From contig OZ253505.1 of the NCBI GenBank assembly GCA_965262255.1, positions 1,116,001-1,180,000 on the forward strand: 64,000 nucleotides of DNA, written 5' to 3'. The notes below the pieces were generated by a model. It worked only from the letters and a program-made list of their open reading frames with translations. It was not told the origin of the DNA and ran no database searches. Positions 34,822 to 44,250 of this stretch are shown here, one piece after another (the first letter of the stretch is position 1; each line of letters opens with the position of its first letter). The position numbers and the translations under genes were made by a program. The DNA is from JANQQC01 sp965262255 (GTDB lineage: Bacteria; Pseudomonadota; Alphaproteobacteria; Caulobacterales; Hyphomonadaceae).

Positions 34822-36342
34822 GTGAAGAAAGAAAGAACGATGGGAGCCATTGCGAAAGTTGCCTTAACGATAGGCGGTATGATCGCCGTGTTTGTCACTA
34901 TAATTATCGTGAGGACATTGACCTATGGAAAGTCGGCAAATACTTCCGAAGTGAGTTTACCCGACATACCGCCTATTTCTGCTGAGAACGCCGCTCGGCA
35001 TTTGGGAGAGGTGATTCAGTTCCGCACTGTCACGATAGCGCCAGGCGACCCTCGACCGGGTTTAGAAAAACCGTGGTTAGAATTGCACGAATGGCTAAAA
35101 ACTACTTATCCAGAGGTTCATCGTTTGGCGGAACTGGAAATCGTTCCCGGAGGTCTGTCGCTATTATACACTTGGGCGGGATCGGATCGAACCCTTGAGC
35201 CCATACTGTTAATGGCGCATCAGGATGTTGTACCTGTTAACATCGGAACCGAGTCTGATTGGGATGCCTCACCATTTTCGGGTACCATTAAGAACGGATA
35301 TGTGTACGGTCGCGGAGCAATTGACGACAAAGGCGGGCTTGTCGGAATTATGGAGGCTCTGGAAGCGTTAGCAAGTAATGGATTTTCTCCTAAGCGAACT
35401 ATTCACATATTGTTTGGTCACGACGAAGAAGTCTCTGGCTCCGGTGCCGGAGCGGGAGTCGAACTGCTTAAATCGAGAGGAGTCGAATTGTTAATGGCAC
35501 TTGACGAAGGCTCAATGGTTCTAGAGAATTTTCCGCTAACGGGGAAACCAATGGGACTAATTGGTGTAGCAGAGAAAGGTTATCTTACGCTCAACATTAC
35601 TGCAGTCGCTCAAGGTGGTCACTCGTCAACGCCTTCAAGAGATTCGGCAGTCGTCAAACTTTCTAAAGCAATAATTGCTCTCGACAAAAATCAGTTGCCA
35701 TCTAATCTTTCCCGGCCTCCCATCTCAGAATTATTTGAAGCGGCAGCACTAGATATGCCATTCATTATGCGAATGGTTTTCGCTAATCAGTGGATATTTG
35801 GTGGACTGTTAGAGGCTCAACTATCTAATGACCGTCTTGCAAACGCTACCATCAGAACCACTACTGCCCCCACAATGCTTGCTGGCTCGTCAAAAGAAAA
35901 TGTCTTGGCTCAACGTGCTCACGTCTCTGTAAACTTTAGAATTCATCCAAACGACACAGAAGAAAAAATAATAGAACACGTTAGGAATGTCACAAAAGAC
36001 ATCAAAGGAATAGAAATTAACGTAGGGCGAACAGGAATAAGAGGGAGCGGTGCCAGTCCAGTCTCTCCTACGAGCAACTCCGCCTACAAAGTTCTTGTGG
36101 CGGTAGCAAAGAACATTACTGAAAACGCTAGCATTGCTCCAGCACTTGTTGTCGGCGCTACCGATGGACGCTATGCATACGCAATCACCGACAGCGTTTA
36201 TCGGTTCACACCCGCTGTTCTTTCGTCTGAAGATCTCAGCGGTTTTCACGGCACCAACGAGCGCATGTCTGTTGAAAATGTCGGAAGAATGGTAAAAGGT
36301 TATGCCCAAATAATTCTTGCTTTAGACGCTGTTGACGAATGA
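34822..36342 (+). CDS. M20-family metallopeptidase (carboxypeptidase S-like)
   Basis: Zinc-dependent exopeptidase/aminoacylase, probably periplasmic or membrane-anchored. The 506 residues begin with a hydrophobic helix (about 10-30) that may be an anchor or signal. The dinuclear zinc ligands are visible in LLMAHQDVVPV (about 130-140, with the His-x-Asp pair), GRGAIDDKGG (bridging Asp) and GHDEEVSG (catalytic and metal Glu); a terminal GFHGTNE supplies a last His. The length fits carboxypeptidase S rather than the shorter ArgE/DapE forms. GTG 34822 is the frame's first start; ATG 34840 is more likely, since it leaves room for a ribosome site. Confidence 0.88.
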   Translation: MKKERTMGAIAKVALTIGGMIAVFVTIIIVRTLTYGKSANTSEVSLPDIPPISAENAARHLGEVIQFRTVTIAPGDPRPGLEKPWLELHEWLKTTYPEVHRLAELEIVPGGLSLLYTWAGSDRTLEPILLMAHQDVVPVNIGTESDWDASPFSGTIKNGYVYGRGAIDDKGGLVGIMEALEALASNGFSPKRTIHILFGHDEEVSGSGAGAGVELLKSRGVELLMALDEGSMVLENFPLTGKPMGLIGVAEKGYLTLNITAVAQGGHSSTPSRDSAVVKLSKAIIALDKNQLPSNLSRPPISELFEAAALDMPFIMRMVFANQWIFGGLLEAQLSNDRLANATIRTTTAPTMLAGSSKENVLAQRAHVSVNFRIHPNDTEEKIIEHVRNVTKDIKGIEINVGRTGIRGSGASPVSPTSNSAYKVLVAVAKNITENASIAPALVVGATDGRYAYAITDSVYRFTPAVLSSEDLSGFHGTNERMSVENVGRMVKGYAQIILALDAVDE

Positions 36343-36363
36343 AATTATTATTCGGACAAAATT

Positions 36364-37116
36364 CTAGCTAAGTATCCTAGCAAGGTCGGCCTCGGGTATT
36401 TCCGAATTATCAAACACGTTCTGAACGTCATCTAGTTCGTCAAGACGGTCTAGTAATCTAACCAATTTCTCCGCAGTTTCGCCCTCCACAGGTACCGAGT
36501 TTTCGGCCTTCCATATGAGTTTAGTCGAAATAGGAGCGATGTCTTTGAAGTGTTCGGACAAACCAGACACCACGTCCATAAAATCCTCCCGGTCTGCGAA
36601 AATATAGTGTCCTTGGCTGTCACTCTCGATGTCCGAAGCCCCTACCTCGATCGCTACCTCCATAACAGCCTGCTCGTCTCCAACTTCTATCGGATAGACG
36701 ATCTCTCCAACATTATTAAATCCGAAGGAAACTGAACCCGTCTCTCCCAAATTTCCTCCACCTTTAGAAAACGATGATCGCACTTCGCTCGCCGCACGAT
36801 TGCGATTGTCTGTAGACACTTCGACAATAATACCAACACCGCCTGGACCGAAGCCTTCATATCGGATTTCCTCAAAATCACCACTACCTGCGCCTTGCCC
36901 CTTATCAATTGCTCGTTGGATATTGTCTTTTGGCATAGACTGGCCGCGAGCATTGGCAATAGCGAGGCGTAATCGAGGATTACCATCAGGGTCAGGGCCT
37001 CCCATTTTGGAAGCGATTGTCAATTCTTTCGATAATCGTGCGAACAGAGCCGATCTCTTCTTGTCTTGAGCACCTTTGCGATGCTGGATATTTGCCCATT
37101 TACTGTGGCCAGCCAA
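36364..37116 (-). CDS. YebC/PmpR-family protein
   Basis: The 250 residues match the YebC family (MAGHSKWANIQHRKGAQDKKR, TDNRNRAASEVRSSFSKGGGNLGE). Members were long annotated as transcriptional regulators; some bind translating ribosomes and relieve pausing at proline stretches. It converges with the M20 gene and lies 34 bp downstream of the YmdB-like gene. The role in this organism cannot be read from the sequence. Confidence 0.93.
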   Translation of the reverse strand: MAGHSKWANIQHRKGAQDKKRSALFARLSKELTIASKMGGPDPDGNPRLRLAIANARGQSMPKDNIQRAIDKGQGAGSGDFEEIRYEGFGPGGVGIIVEVSTDNRNRAASEVRSSFSKGGGNLGETGSVSFGFNNVGEIVYPIEVGDEQAVMEVAIEVGASDIESDSQGHYIFADREDFMDVVSGLSEHFKDIAPISTKLIWKAENSVPVEGETAEKLVRLLDRLDELDDVQNVFDNSEIPEADLARILS

Positions 37117-37150
37117 TTTCTACTCCTCGATTTGGATTATTCGTCAAGAC

Positions 37151-37981
37151 CTATGCAATTTCGGCGGGAACCGCATGTCCAATGCGTCCCCCAATTCTAA
37201 CCTGTTCTATACTTGTAGCAAGTCCAGTTTTATCGTCGGTTACAACGATCACTCCGCACATCGTACCTTCGCCGCTCGCAGGCTCGTTTCGTCCCGAGGT
37301 CGGTATTGGCGACGTAAATTTTTCAAGCGAAACATCTTTGTTCATACCGATAACAGAAAGATAATCCCCGCACATCCCGGCGTCCGATTGATACGCTGTA
37401 CCTCCCGGTAACACTTGGGTGTCTGCAGTAGGAACATGTGTATGGGTTCCGACAACAAGACTCACTCGTCCGTCGCAATGATGACCCATTGCCATTTTTT
37501 CTGAGGTAGCTTCCGCATGAACATCAAGAATTATCGCATCGGCCACGTGCATAAGTTCCATTTGACGAAGTTCACGATCAACTGCCAAAAACGGGTCTCC
37601 TAGCCTTTGCATAAAAAGCTCTCCCATAACTGAGATAACTCCAACCTTGCGACCGTCCTCCAACTCATAGACATACGCACCTCGACCGGGAACACCTGAA
37701 GTCGGCGAATAATTTGACACCCTCAACAGACGATCTTCAATACCGATAAACGAGAATACTTCGCGCTTATCCCAAGCGTGGTTGCCCAGAGTAAGGCAAT
37801 CTGCCCCGGCCTCATAGAGTTCATTGGCGACCGGTTGAGTAATGCCAAATCCCCCTGCCGCGTTCTCGGCATTAACAACGACGAAGTCTAACTGGGCTTT
37901 AGTTTTTAGATTCGGTAAATGTGTTTTGACTGCGCGGCGGCCTGATTTACCGACAACGTCTCCAAAAAATCCTATTTTCAT
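37151..37981 (-). CDS. YmdB-like (TIGR00282) metallophosphoesterase
   Basis: Binuclear metal phosphoesterase of the YmdB group, members of which cleave 2',3'-cyclic nucleotides and affect biofilm in Bacillus. The 276 residues show the metal motifs IGFFGDVVGKSGRRAV (Asp8), VVNAENAAGG (Asn/Glu), TLGNHAWDK and DVHAEATSEKMAMGHHCDG, plus VGTHTHVPTAD. The length is standard. It sits between yebC and the paralogous secreted proteins; yebC-ymdB adjacency is common in alphaproteobacteria. Confidence 0.93.
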   Translation of the reverse strand: MKIGFFGDVVGKSGRRAVKTHLPNLKTKAQLDFVVVNAENAAGGFGITQPVANELYEAGADCLTLGNHAWDKREVFSFIGIEDRLLRVSNYSPTSGVPGRGAYVYELEDGRKVGVISVMGELFMQRLGDPFLAVDRELRQMELMHVADAIILDVHAEATSEKMAMGHHCDGRVSLVVGTHTHVPTADTQVLPGGTAYQSDAGMCGDYLSVIGMNKDVSLEKFTSPIPTSGRNEPASGEGTMCGVIVVTDDKTGLATSIEQVRIGGRIGHAVPAEIA

Positions 37982-37994
37982 GACATTTCAATTC

Positions 37995-39587
37995 TTAATT
38001 TTCGGTTTCTGTGAAGCTAACCACGAGCGAATCTTGAACTAGTTTTGCAATCCTATCTTGGTTCAAGCCAAATATGTTAACAGGTTCCTCAAGGTCAAGT
38101 TCAAGGGTCAATACGCCAGGTGTGTTGAAAAACTGTCCTACTGCATTTGCCCAAAGCGCTAATTTGTCTTGTTCTATGCCTATGGCATCTGCGCTGGTAT
38201 AGGGGGCAATCTGCATAACAGCAGCAGTTTGAGTTCGTAGAACGTCAGGAGATTGGCCTGTCAAGTATCCCGCTACCTTAAAGGCTTGATCAACTATTCC
38301 AAGGTTCTTGATTTCTAATCTCCAATGATGGATAAGCAATAAAGGATCATCAGGAATAACATCCGAAACAGACTGACCAACGACACTCCCTTTCCGTTCT
38401 AGTTTCGCTTCAACCTCCCCAACAAACCGCTTGACTCCTTGTAACTGCATAGCTGATTTAATCTCGAATGAATCGTGCAGATAAAGTGAATTGTCGTTCA
38501 AAGCCGTTGTCAGAGTATCGGATTCGACATCGTATTCCTCTTCCCTTTCCAATCTTACGTACAAACTATCAGCGTTTGCTGCGTTAAAGTACTTTGTCAC
38601 ATCATTGACAGTCTCGTGCTCACTAGGACTGATCGCCATAGTAAAGACGATTGGAGCTACTGAAGTCTCTATACTTGCTCCTCGCCGACGACTGACAACT
38701 TTGCCCGATGTTCTTCCCACAACGCCTTCGATCCCGAGCAAATTAAAAGAAATCTCCGACGACTTGCCAGATACTCCTAACGAGCCAATCGATGAGAAAT
38801 ACATGTTCTTTATCAGTCCGAAAATAACGGCTTCGAAAAAGTCTGCAGACTTTTCGCTGACTCGCCCCGTTCCGTTAAACTTTAGGATTGATAGTACGTG
38901 ATGCAAAAGAAGATTGGGATGTTCTCCGAAAGTGATTTTGCGAGTCTCGTTATTCGCTATACTTATTCTTAACGGAGAATCTTCAATTGTACAGTTGAGT
39001 GTAGCATCGTCAAGGAACGAAGACCCAAGTTCAAGCCTGTTCAGATTGTTTGTTGTCCATCGCCGCAGATAGAACGAACATTTGGTTTCACCCGTTAGTC
39101 TCAAATGCGCATTTTCTATCAATACTCTCCGATACTGTAGATCATCCTTGAAAGTAAACGGCGTAAATTCCCTTTTTACTAAAGCCTTTTCAAAAAGCTC
39201 AGCGACAAATTTCGAAGGTTTCTCCAATATGAGTGTGTCTGCAGTAAACTCGAAATCGAGTTCATCGTCAATTAGTGACACCCCGGTTAAACGAATAGAA
39301 AAATAACTTGTCTCGCCCGGACCATCTCGTCTTAGACTTTCGATACGCAACTCGTCGATCTGTAGGCCTTCGTAATCAACAACGGTCACATTCTCAAAAA
39401 TGAGAGAGGAACCTCGTGTGTTTATAGCCCCAATTTTCACAGTATCATCGGTTAAACTCAAGTCAGCTAATGCCAGTTGCGTAGGATCAGGCAGACTAGC
39501 TATCTTGGCACCGCCGTGTTGATCAGCGACGGCACTAACCCACAATGTGTGCAGAACTAGCGTTATCAAAATAACGAATTTTCTCAT
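37995..39587 (-). CDS. Secreted protein of unknown function, paralogue A (530 aa)
   Basis: Not recognised. The start is placed at ATG 39587 because GGAG lies 8 nt upstream and residues 1-22 (MRKFVILITLVLHTLWVSA) form a signal peptide. The remainder is rich in beta strands and charged residues. Segments shared with the next gene: a strand-rich block with FDVEx-D and LxxNxxYLxD around residues 370-400, LQGVKRFVGEVE, and a C-terminal LGIVDQAFKVAGYLTGQSPDVLRTQ helix pair. It starts 110 bp after paralogue B and ends 14 bp before ymdB, in one apparent operon. It is likely periplasmic or on the outer membrane. Confidence 0.7.
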   Translation of the reverse strand: MRKFVILITLVLHTLWVSAVADQHGGAKIASLPDPTQLALADLSLTDDTVKIGAINTRGSSLIFENVTVVDYEGLQIDELRIESLRRDGPGETSYFSIRLTGVSLIDDELDFEFTADTLILEKPSKFVAELFEKALVKREFTPFTFKDDLQYRRVLIENAHLRLTGETKCSFYLRRWTTNNLNRLELGSSFLDDATLNCTIEDSPLRISIANNETRKITFGEHPNLLLHHVLSILKFNGTGRVSEKSADFFEAVIFGLIKNMYFSSIGSLGVSGKSSEISFNLLGIEGVVGRTSGKVVSRRRGASIETSVAPIVFTMAISPSEHETVNDVTKYFNAANADSLYVRLEREEEYDVESDTLTTALNDNSLYLHDSFEIKSAMQLQGVKRFVGEVEAKLERKGSVVGQSVSDVIPDDPLLLIHHWRLEIKNLGIVDQAFKVAGYLTGQSPDVLRTQTAAVMQIAPYTSADAIGIEQDKLALWANAVGQFFNTPGVLTLELDLEEPVNIFGLNQDRIAKLVQDSLVVSFTETEN

Positions 39588-39696
39588 TTGATGTTCTCCA
39601 ATGCTAATTGGTTGAAGGTCTAACGAGTTGAGAAGTCTCATTTTTACCATAATATAAGAGATTTCGCCTTAAATACGAAATTTTCATCAGAATTCC

Positions 39697-41325
39697 CTAT
39701 TCGACAAACTCAAGAGTCATATCTTCAAAAATCATTTTTCTTCGCCTTTCTTTGTCCTGAAGATCGTATATGGAATCGTCTTTATTAAATCGCGCTGACA
39801 AAGTTCCTTGCGTTTTTAGCGCGGCGCTTAAAACTTTCGAAATTTCGGCAAGACTTTCTTCCTCTTCACTGCTTAAACCTAGGTCATTATTCTTAGGAAA
39901 GCTGGCAAGCAATAGATTTGCCGTACCTCTTAAAAGGGCGGGGGGCTGACCGTATTCACGACTAGCTACTTCGAAAGCATGGTCAATCAAACCTGAATCT
40001 GTAAAGTCAATGCCTAGTTCGTGAAACTTCAAATTCGAACGGACCAAATCCTCAATGTTCTCGTCAAATCCTTCGGCAGTTTTTCTTTCTGCTAACATAT
40101 ATTGAACCTCCTCGAGAATACTTGCCATTCCCTCAAGCTCTAATACGATATTGAACTTTGCAAGATCATTGACTTCGACATAGTTATTGTCCAAAGGAAG
40201 CCAAAATCTGTCGTTTTCAACGTCGAAATGTTGTTCTTGGCGAAATCTCAATTTAAGCTCTTCAATCTTCAAAAGTTCAAACAGTTCACGAACACTCTCT
40301 GACCAATATGGGTTTGGGCGACCGACGCTAACATTAGCTTTTAATGGAGAGAAAATGAGAACCCGATCTGCTGGATTAACGTTTGGTCGACCGACATTAA
40401 CTGTAGCAATTAATGGAGTCATTGAGGAAACAATCCGGTTACCACCGCCCTCAACATTGGTTGACATTGACACTGCGCTGGTTTCAACGAACACGCCATC
40501 AAAGTTTGCCGAAATATCCGAAATCCGTATCTGTTCAGCAGAATATCCTTTCGGGAAATAAAATAAGGTATCGAAAAGAGAAACTTTCCGATCTTCACGA
40601 CTTGAGGTTTCGTTAAGGTTCTGGATTGCCGAATGCAAGTGATAGGCTAAGAGCTCAGGATATATTCCCGCGGACAGATCGTCAATATAAATATAGGGTA
40701 CGTTGAATTGATAGGTTACTTCAGCACTAACGCAAGCAATTCCCACTCTTTCGACGTTCAAGCGTTTGATGTTTAAGTTAGCCACTTCATCAATCTCAAA
40801 CGATCCTAGTCTTAAATCACAATTCTCGTCCAAAAAGTACGCGCCTTTGATCAAAAAAGTGTCTAACTGAAAAGTCTCAAATTTACGAGAAATACTGAAA
40901 TCGTAGTCTACTGAAGCCAGTTGTTTAAGTTTCAATATCGTTTCAATCGGCATTTCTAATACGAGCCTGTCGAATCCGAAGGCAACCCTATCCTCGTTGA
41001 CTAAAGAAGCGCCGACTAATTCTAACGATATGGTCGATAGGTCTTGGTCTGTTTCTATGTCCGGCCTATTGACCCGAATCGCTTTAAACTTAAAGTGAGG
41101 TTCATTGCGAGTTACGACATTAGTGTATTCGATGATCGAGCCGTCTCTCGAAGAAGATTCGTAATCAAATCCTTTACCGGATTGGATGAACTCCATTAGT
41201 CGACCAATAACCACCTCTATTGTAGGGGGTGGAGTGCTTTGGACTGGTGGTTCAGGAGACTCTGTGCGAGCAATAAAAAACCAGTACAAGAACACAACGA
41301 ATAGAAACCCATATAGAAATTTCAT
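39697..41325 (-). CDS. Secreted or anchored protein of unknown function, paralogue B (542 aa)
   Basis: Paralogue of the preceding gene by shared motifs (EQHFDVENDRFWLPLDNN, LELEGMASILEEVQ, SGLIDHAFEVASREYGQPPALLRG). Residues 3-19 are hydrophobic and followed by a Pro-rich linker (EPPVQSTPPPT), suggesting an uncleaved N-terminal anchor or signal. The protein is strand-rich with no catalytic motif visible. It is first in the pair and probably starts the operon that runs into ymdB-yebC. A DUF2125-like family is possible but not established here. Confidence 0.7.
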   Translation of the reverse strand: MKFLYGFLFVVFLYWFFIARTESPEPPVQSTPPPTIEVVIGRLMEFIQSGKGFDYESSSRDGSIIEYTNVVTRNEPHFKFKAIRVNRPDIETDQDLSTISLELVGASLVNEDRVAFGFDRLVLEMPIETILKLKQLASVDYDFSISRKFETFQLDTFLIKGAYFLDENCDLRLGSFEIDEVANLNIKRLNVERVGIACVSAEVTYQFNVPYIYIDDLSAGIYPELLAYHLHSAIQNLNETSSREDRKVSLFDTLFYFPKGYSAEQIRISDISANFDGVFVETSAVSMSTNVEGGGNRIVSSMTPLIATVNVGRPNVNPADRVLIFSPLKANVSVGRPNPYWSESVRELFELLKIEELKLRFRQEQHFDVENDRFWLPLDNNYVEVNDLAKFNIVLELEGMASILEEVQYMLAERKTAEGFDENIEDLVRSNLKFHELGIDFTDSGLIDHAFEVASREYGQPPALLRGTANLLLASFPKNNDLGLSSEEEESLAEISKVLSAALKTQGTLSARFNKDDSIYDLQDKERRRKMIFEDMTLEFVE

Positions 41326-41580
41326 ATCTTATCCTCTAAGTTCTGCAAACAATAACTTCTGTCGTTTCGATGGTAACAAGCTGGAGATAACTACTATTTC
41401 TCTGTTTTCAAGTGGTTTGCGCTGAGGAATTATTCAAATTCAGTCAAAGTAAAATTATTTTTCTGTGAGGAGTTGCATAACCGATCGTAATCGTGTATTT
41501 ATGTCTTATTAGATTGCTGGTAATGTATTTAAAGTCACCAGAGTTCGTAAAACTAGTCAACCGTATTTGGAGTAGTAACC

Positions 41581-42657
41581 ATGTTAAGACGCGCACAGTA
41601 TGCCGGAAGCAATCGCGAAGTCATTGAAGCCCCTGATGGCACAAAAATACGACTGCGCATAGAAGTAAACGGGCGAGCAAAACGGGTGATCTTGCGTCCA
41701 GACCTAAATGCCAACGAAATTGTCGCCGTTGCGCCGAACGTAGCCCTCATCAAATCCGCAATACAATTTGCTCAGAGTCGGGCCTCCGAACTCGCCAAGA
41801 TGGTTCGGAAGATGTCGGATCCAGAACTTCGCAATAGAGAACGACCAGAGCAATTGAATCCCGCCGATCGGAGATTCGAGGTACTCGGGACAGATGGCGA
41901 CGTTTTAACGGTTCGCGTTGAACTAAATCGAAAAGCGCACAACGTTATATTAAAAATTGACGATATGAATCATGAAGCTGTCGCTGTAATCCCCAGTATC
42001 AAGCAACTGGACGAAGCGAAACGTTTTGCTACTCGGCGGGTGGATGCGCTACTTGCGCGTTTGGATGTGGTACCCGAGCCTGCGCCATTTGTTGATGGCG
42101 GAAAAATTCTTTTTCGCGGCGAAACAGTTGTCTTACGCTACGATCCTACCTTGGCAGAAGCAAGATTTGAGGATGGCGCAGAACCAGCAATCGTGTCACC
42201 CGGCCAGGGAATATACTTTGAAAGACGCATCCAACGTTTTCTGGAAAATGAAGCCTTTAAAACTCTCTTGCCCCGTATACACGAGTACAGCAGTAAGTTA
42301 GGTGTTCGACCTCCAGCTAATGATAACATCTCGTTAAAAGACACTAAGAGTCTCTGGGGTTCCTGCCGACCATGTCGAAATTCGAGAAACCCGCTCAACC
42401 CCGACTATCGCATGACATTCTCTTGGCGACTCATATGCGCTGCTCCGGAAATTCTAGATTATGTGGCCGCGCACGAATGTTCCCATATGCGCGAAATGAA
42501 CCACAGTAAGAAATTCTGGAGACACGTTGAAAACATTTGCCCCGATTACCGAAGGCAGGAATTTAAACTTAAAAAAGTTTCGCGAAGACTTAGACAGGTC
42601 GGCCTAAATCCGAAACCCGCTCAAGAAACGCAAGCTCCATCTGAAACTCTATTTTAA
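41581..42657 (+). CDS. YgjP-like zinc metallopeptidase with duplicated N-terminal domain
   Basis: The C-terminal half is the YgjP (M48-like/WLM) metallopeptidase domain: LWGSCRPCRN, NPDYRMTFSWRLICAAPEILDYVAAHECSHMREMNHSKKFW, in which HECSH supplies the HExxH-like zinc site (His-Glu-Cys-Ser-His) and the later His a third ligand. The N-terminal half holds two related copies (residues about 15-75 and 95-160) of a VNGRAKRVILRP / LNRKAHNVILKI segment, which in YgjP proteins normally occurs once. The length of 358 exceeds the usual 230-250. The target is unknown. It stands alone on the plus strand. Confidence 0.85.
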   Translation: MLRRAQYAGSNREVIEAPDGTKIRLRIEVNGRAKRVILRPDLNANEIVAVAPNVALIKSAIQFAQSRASELAKMVRKMSDPELRNRERPEQLNPADRRFEVLGTDGDVLTVRVELNRKAHNVILKIDDMNHEAVAVIPSIKQLDEAKRFATRRVDALLARLDVVPEPAPFVDGGKILFRGETVVLRYDPTLAEARFEDGAEPAIVSPGQGIYFERRIQRFLENEAFKTLLPRIHEYSSKLGVRPPANDNISLKDTKSLWGSCRPCRNSRNPLNPDYRMTFSWRLICAAPEILDYVAAHECSHMREMNHSKKFWRHVENICPDYRRQEFKLKKVSRRLRQVGLNPKPAQETQAPSETLF

Positions 42658-42698
42658 GCGCCACCTAATCTTAAAATTCTTCTGCAATCGCTAAAATC

Positions 42699-43265
42699 TT
42701 ATCGATCTATTGCAATGTCTGCCACGATCGCTAGGAGCTCCGCTTTATCGTAGTGACAAACTAAAGTACTATGAATCGAACCTAGATCTGAGCAATCATC
42801 CAGAATTCCAGTGTAACCATAACTATGTCCGTGTTGATGGTGGCTATGTGGGATACCAAAGCGATGGTATCGCTTATGGAGCCTCAACCTTCGATTGCGT
42901 TCGCGATATCTTAGTTCCCGATCGTGATGCCGGTAAAACCTGTCGGAATGATTTCTATATCTATCGCGGTCGCGATACCTTCTATGGTGATACTCTCGGC
43001 GATGACGTTGCTCACGATATCGTTTTTCACGCGAATGTGGGGAGTTGTAATGTTTACCGTCTCGGTACTTTCGATGTTTGTACTTGTGACGTCTTTCCCC
43101 CCTATCACGGTACATCCGTTCCCTGTCCGCATGTTTTTTGGCTTGGCTCTCCGAAGATTTATGCGTTTCCTCCTTTGACGACTGACCAAATGCAGTCGAT
43201 TGAGGTACGGCAAACACCAGCAGTGTTGCGACAAAAGTTACAACTAACGTTCTAAGTAAACTCAT
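42699..43265 (-). CDS. Secreted His/Arg-rich protein
   Basis: From ATG 43265 (GGGAG 8 nt upstream) the product is 188 residues: signal peptide of about 26 (SLLRTLVVTFVATLLVFAVPQSTAFG), then about 120 residues dominated by Arg, His, Tyr and Asp in short repeats (KHRKYRDGKHYN, YRDRDRYRNHSDR, RYHRFGIPHSHHQHGHSYG), and a C-terminal segment with two Cys (DDCSDLGSIHSTLVC). The composition suggests metal or polyanion binding in the periplasm, comparable in style to RcnB-like proteins, but no family is assigned. A longer frame to 43337 lacks the signal placement. Confidence 0.7.
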   Translation of the reverse strand: MSLLRTLVVTFVATLLVFAVPQSTAFGQSSKEETHKSSESQAKKHADRERMYRDRGERRHKYKHRKYRDGKHYNSPHSREKRYREQRHRREYHHRRYRDRDRYRNHSDRFYRHHDRELRYRERNRRLRLHKRYHRFGIPHSHHQHGHSYGYTGILDDCSDLGSIHSTLVCHYDKAELLAIVADIAIDR

Positions 43266-43408
43266 ACCAAATCTCCCGACAATAGTGTTGAATATGAACA
43301 AAATGGGCAAAACTGCGCACTTATTCTTGCGACACATAAAGAGTTTTATACAAGCAATGTGTTACAAATATGCCGATAACAAGGAATTTTTAAATTTTAG
43401 AGGCAGAA

Positions 43409-44245
43409 TTATGAGCTGCCTGCAATTTTTTTTATGGCATCCATTATCCACCACCCCCCGCATGAAACTGACGCGCTATCAATGTCCACTATCGGACCCG
43501 CACCAATCATATTTTTGACCATTGGATGACGAACCGAACTCCAGTTTTCACTATTAAGGTCAACAAAATCAAAAAAACTAGTGATAACTATGTCGGGAGA
43601 GTCGTAGGCTAACCTTTCCAATGGCAACGTTCTCCAACCTTTGCGCCATTCAAAGTTTTCGTATCCGGCAATTTTAACCATCTCGTCTATCAGAGTTCCT
43701 TCTCCTGTGGTGTAACCTGACGGCGTTAGATAGAGCGCCGATTTCGACTTACGAAGCCTTCCAAGTTCTATAAGATCTTCGGAATAATCCTTAATGATTT
43801 GCGCCCCTAAACTCTCATTTCCTAATTGGGTTGCTACTTTCAAAGATTCTCCCGTTACGCTTCCATCAGCAACCCCATCTAAACTGGATATCCATCCGAT
43901 TTGAATAACCTTTATTCCGGAACGTCGTAAAAAATTTGCTATGTTTGGGCCGCCACCGTAAGACCGAACGACAATATCGGGCTTTAACGCGAGAACGTCT
44001 TCGGCGGTAGGTCGGACGACGGGAATTCCATTAGCACGATCTCGAAAGTACGAAATTCTATCACTAGCGTATGGTGACAGAGCTAGTATATTGTTCTTGT
44101 CTACCAAGCTAAGCACGTACTGATCAGCGCAGAAATCAAGACTGACTACTCTAGAAATCGAGTGTTCCGATTCTTCTTTCCCAGACAATTCAGGAATGCA
44201 AGAAGCCAGAAAAATCAAAAATAGGAGCGCTGTCGAGCGAAGCAT
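43409..44245 (-). CDS. btuF: BtuF-like ABC transporter substrate-binding lipoprotein
   Basis: Periplasmic receptor of the helical-backbone metal/cobalamin type. The 278 residues start with a lipoprotein signal (LLFLIFLASC, Cys16) and contain RVVSLDFCADQYVLSLV, the LKPDIVVRSYGGG segment and TLPLERLAYDSPDIVITSFF, as in BtuF. It lies 5 bp after btuB under the cobalamin riboswitch, so vitamin B12 is the likely ligand. No permease or ATPase (BtuC, BtuD) lies nearby. Confidence 0.85.
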   Translation of the reverse strand: MLRSTALLFLIFLASCIPELSGKEESEHSISRVVSLDFCADQYVLSLVDKNNILALSPYASDRISYFRDRANGIPVVRPTAEDVLALKPDIVVRSYGGGPNIANFLRRSGIKVIQIGWISSLDGVADGSVTGESLKVATQLGNESLGAQIIKDYSEDLIELGRLRKSKSALYLTPSGYTTGEGTLIDEMVKIAGYENFEWRKGWRTLPLERLAYDSPDIVITSFFDFVDLNSENWSSVRHPMVKNMIGAGPIVDIDSASVSCGGWWIMDAIKKIAGSS

Positions 44246-44250
44246 TCAAG

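Noticed and set aside
42710..43255. Plus-strand frame of 181 codons
   Set aside because: Antisense shadow of the His/Arg-rich secreted protein, which has a signal peptide and ribosome site.
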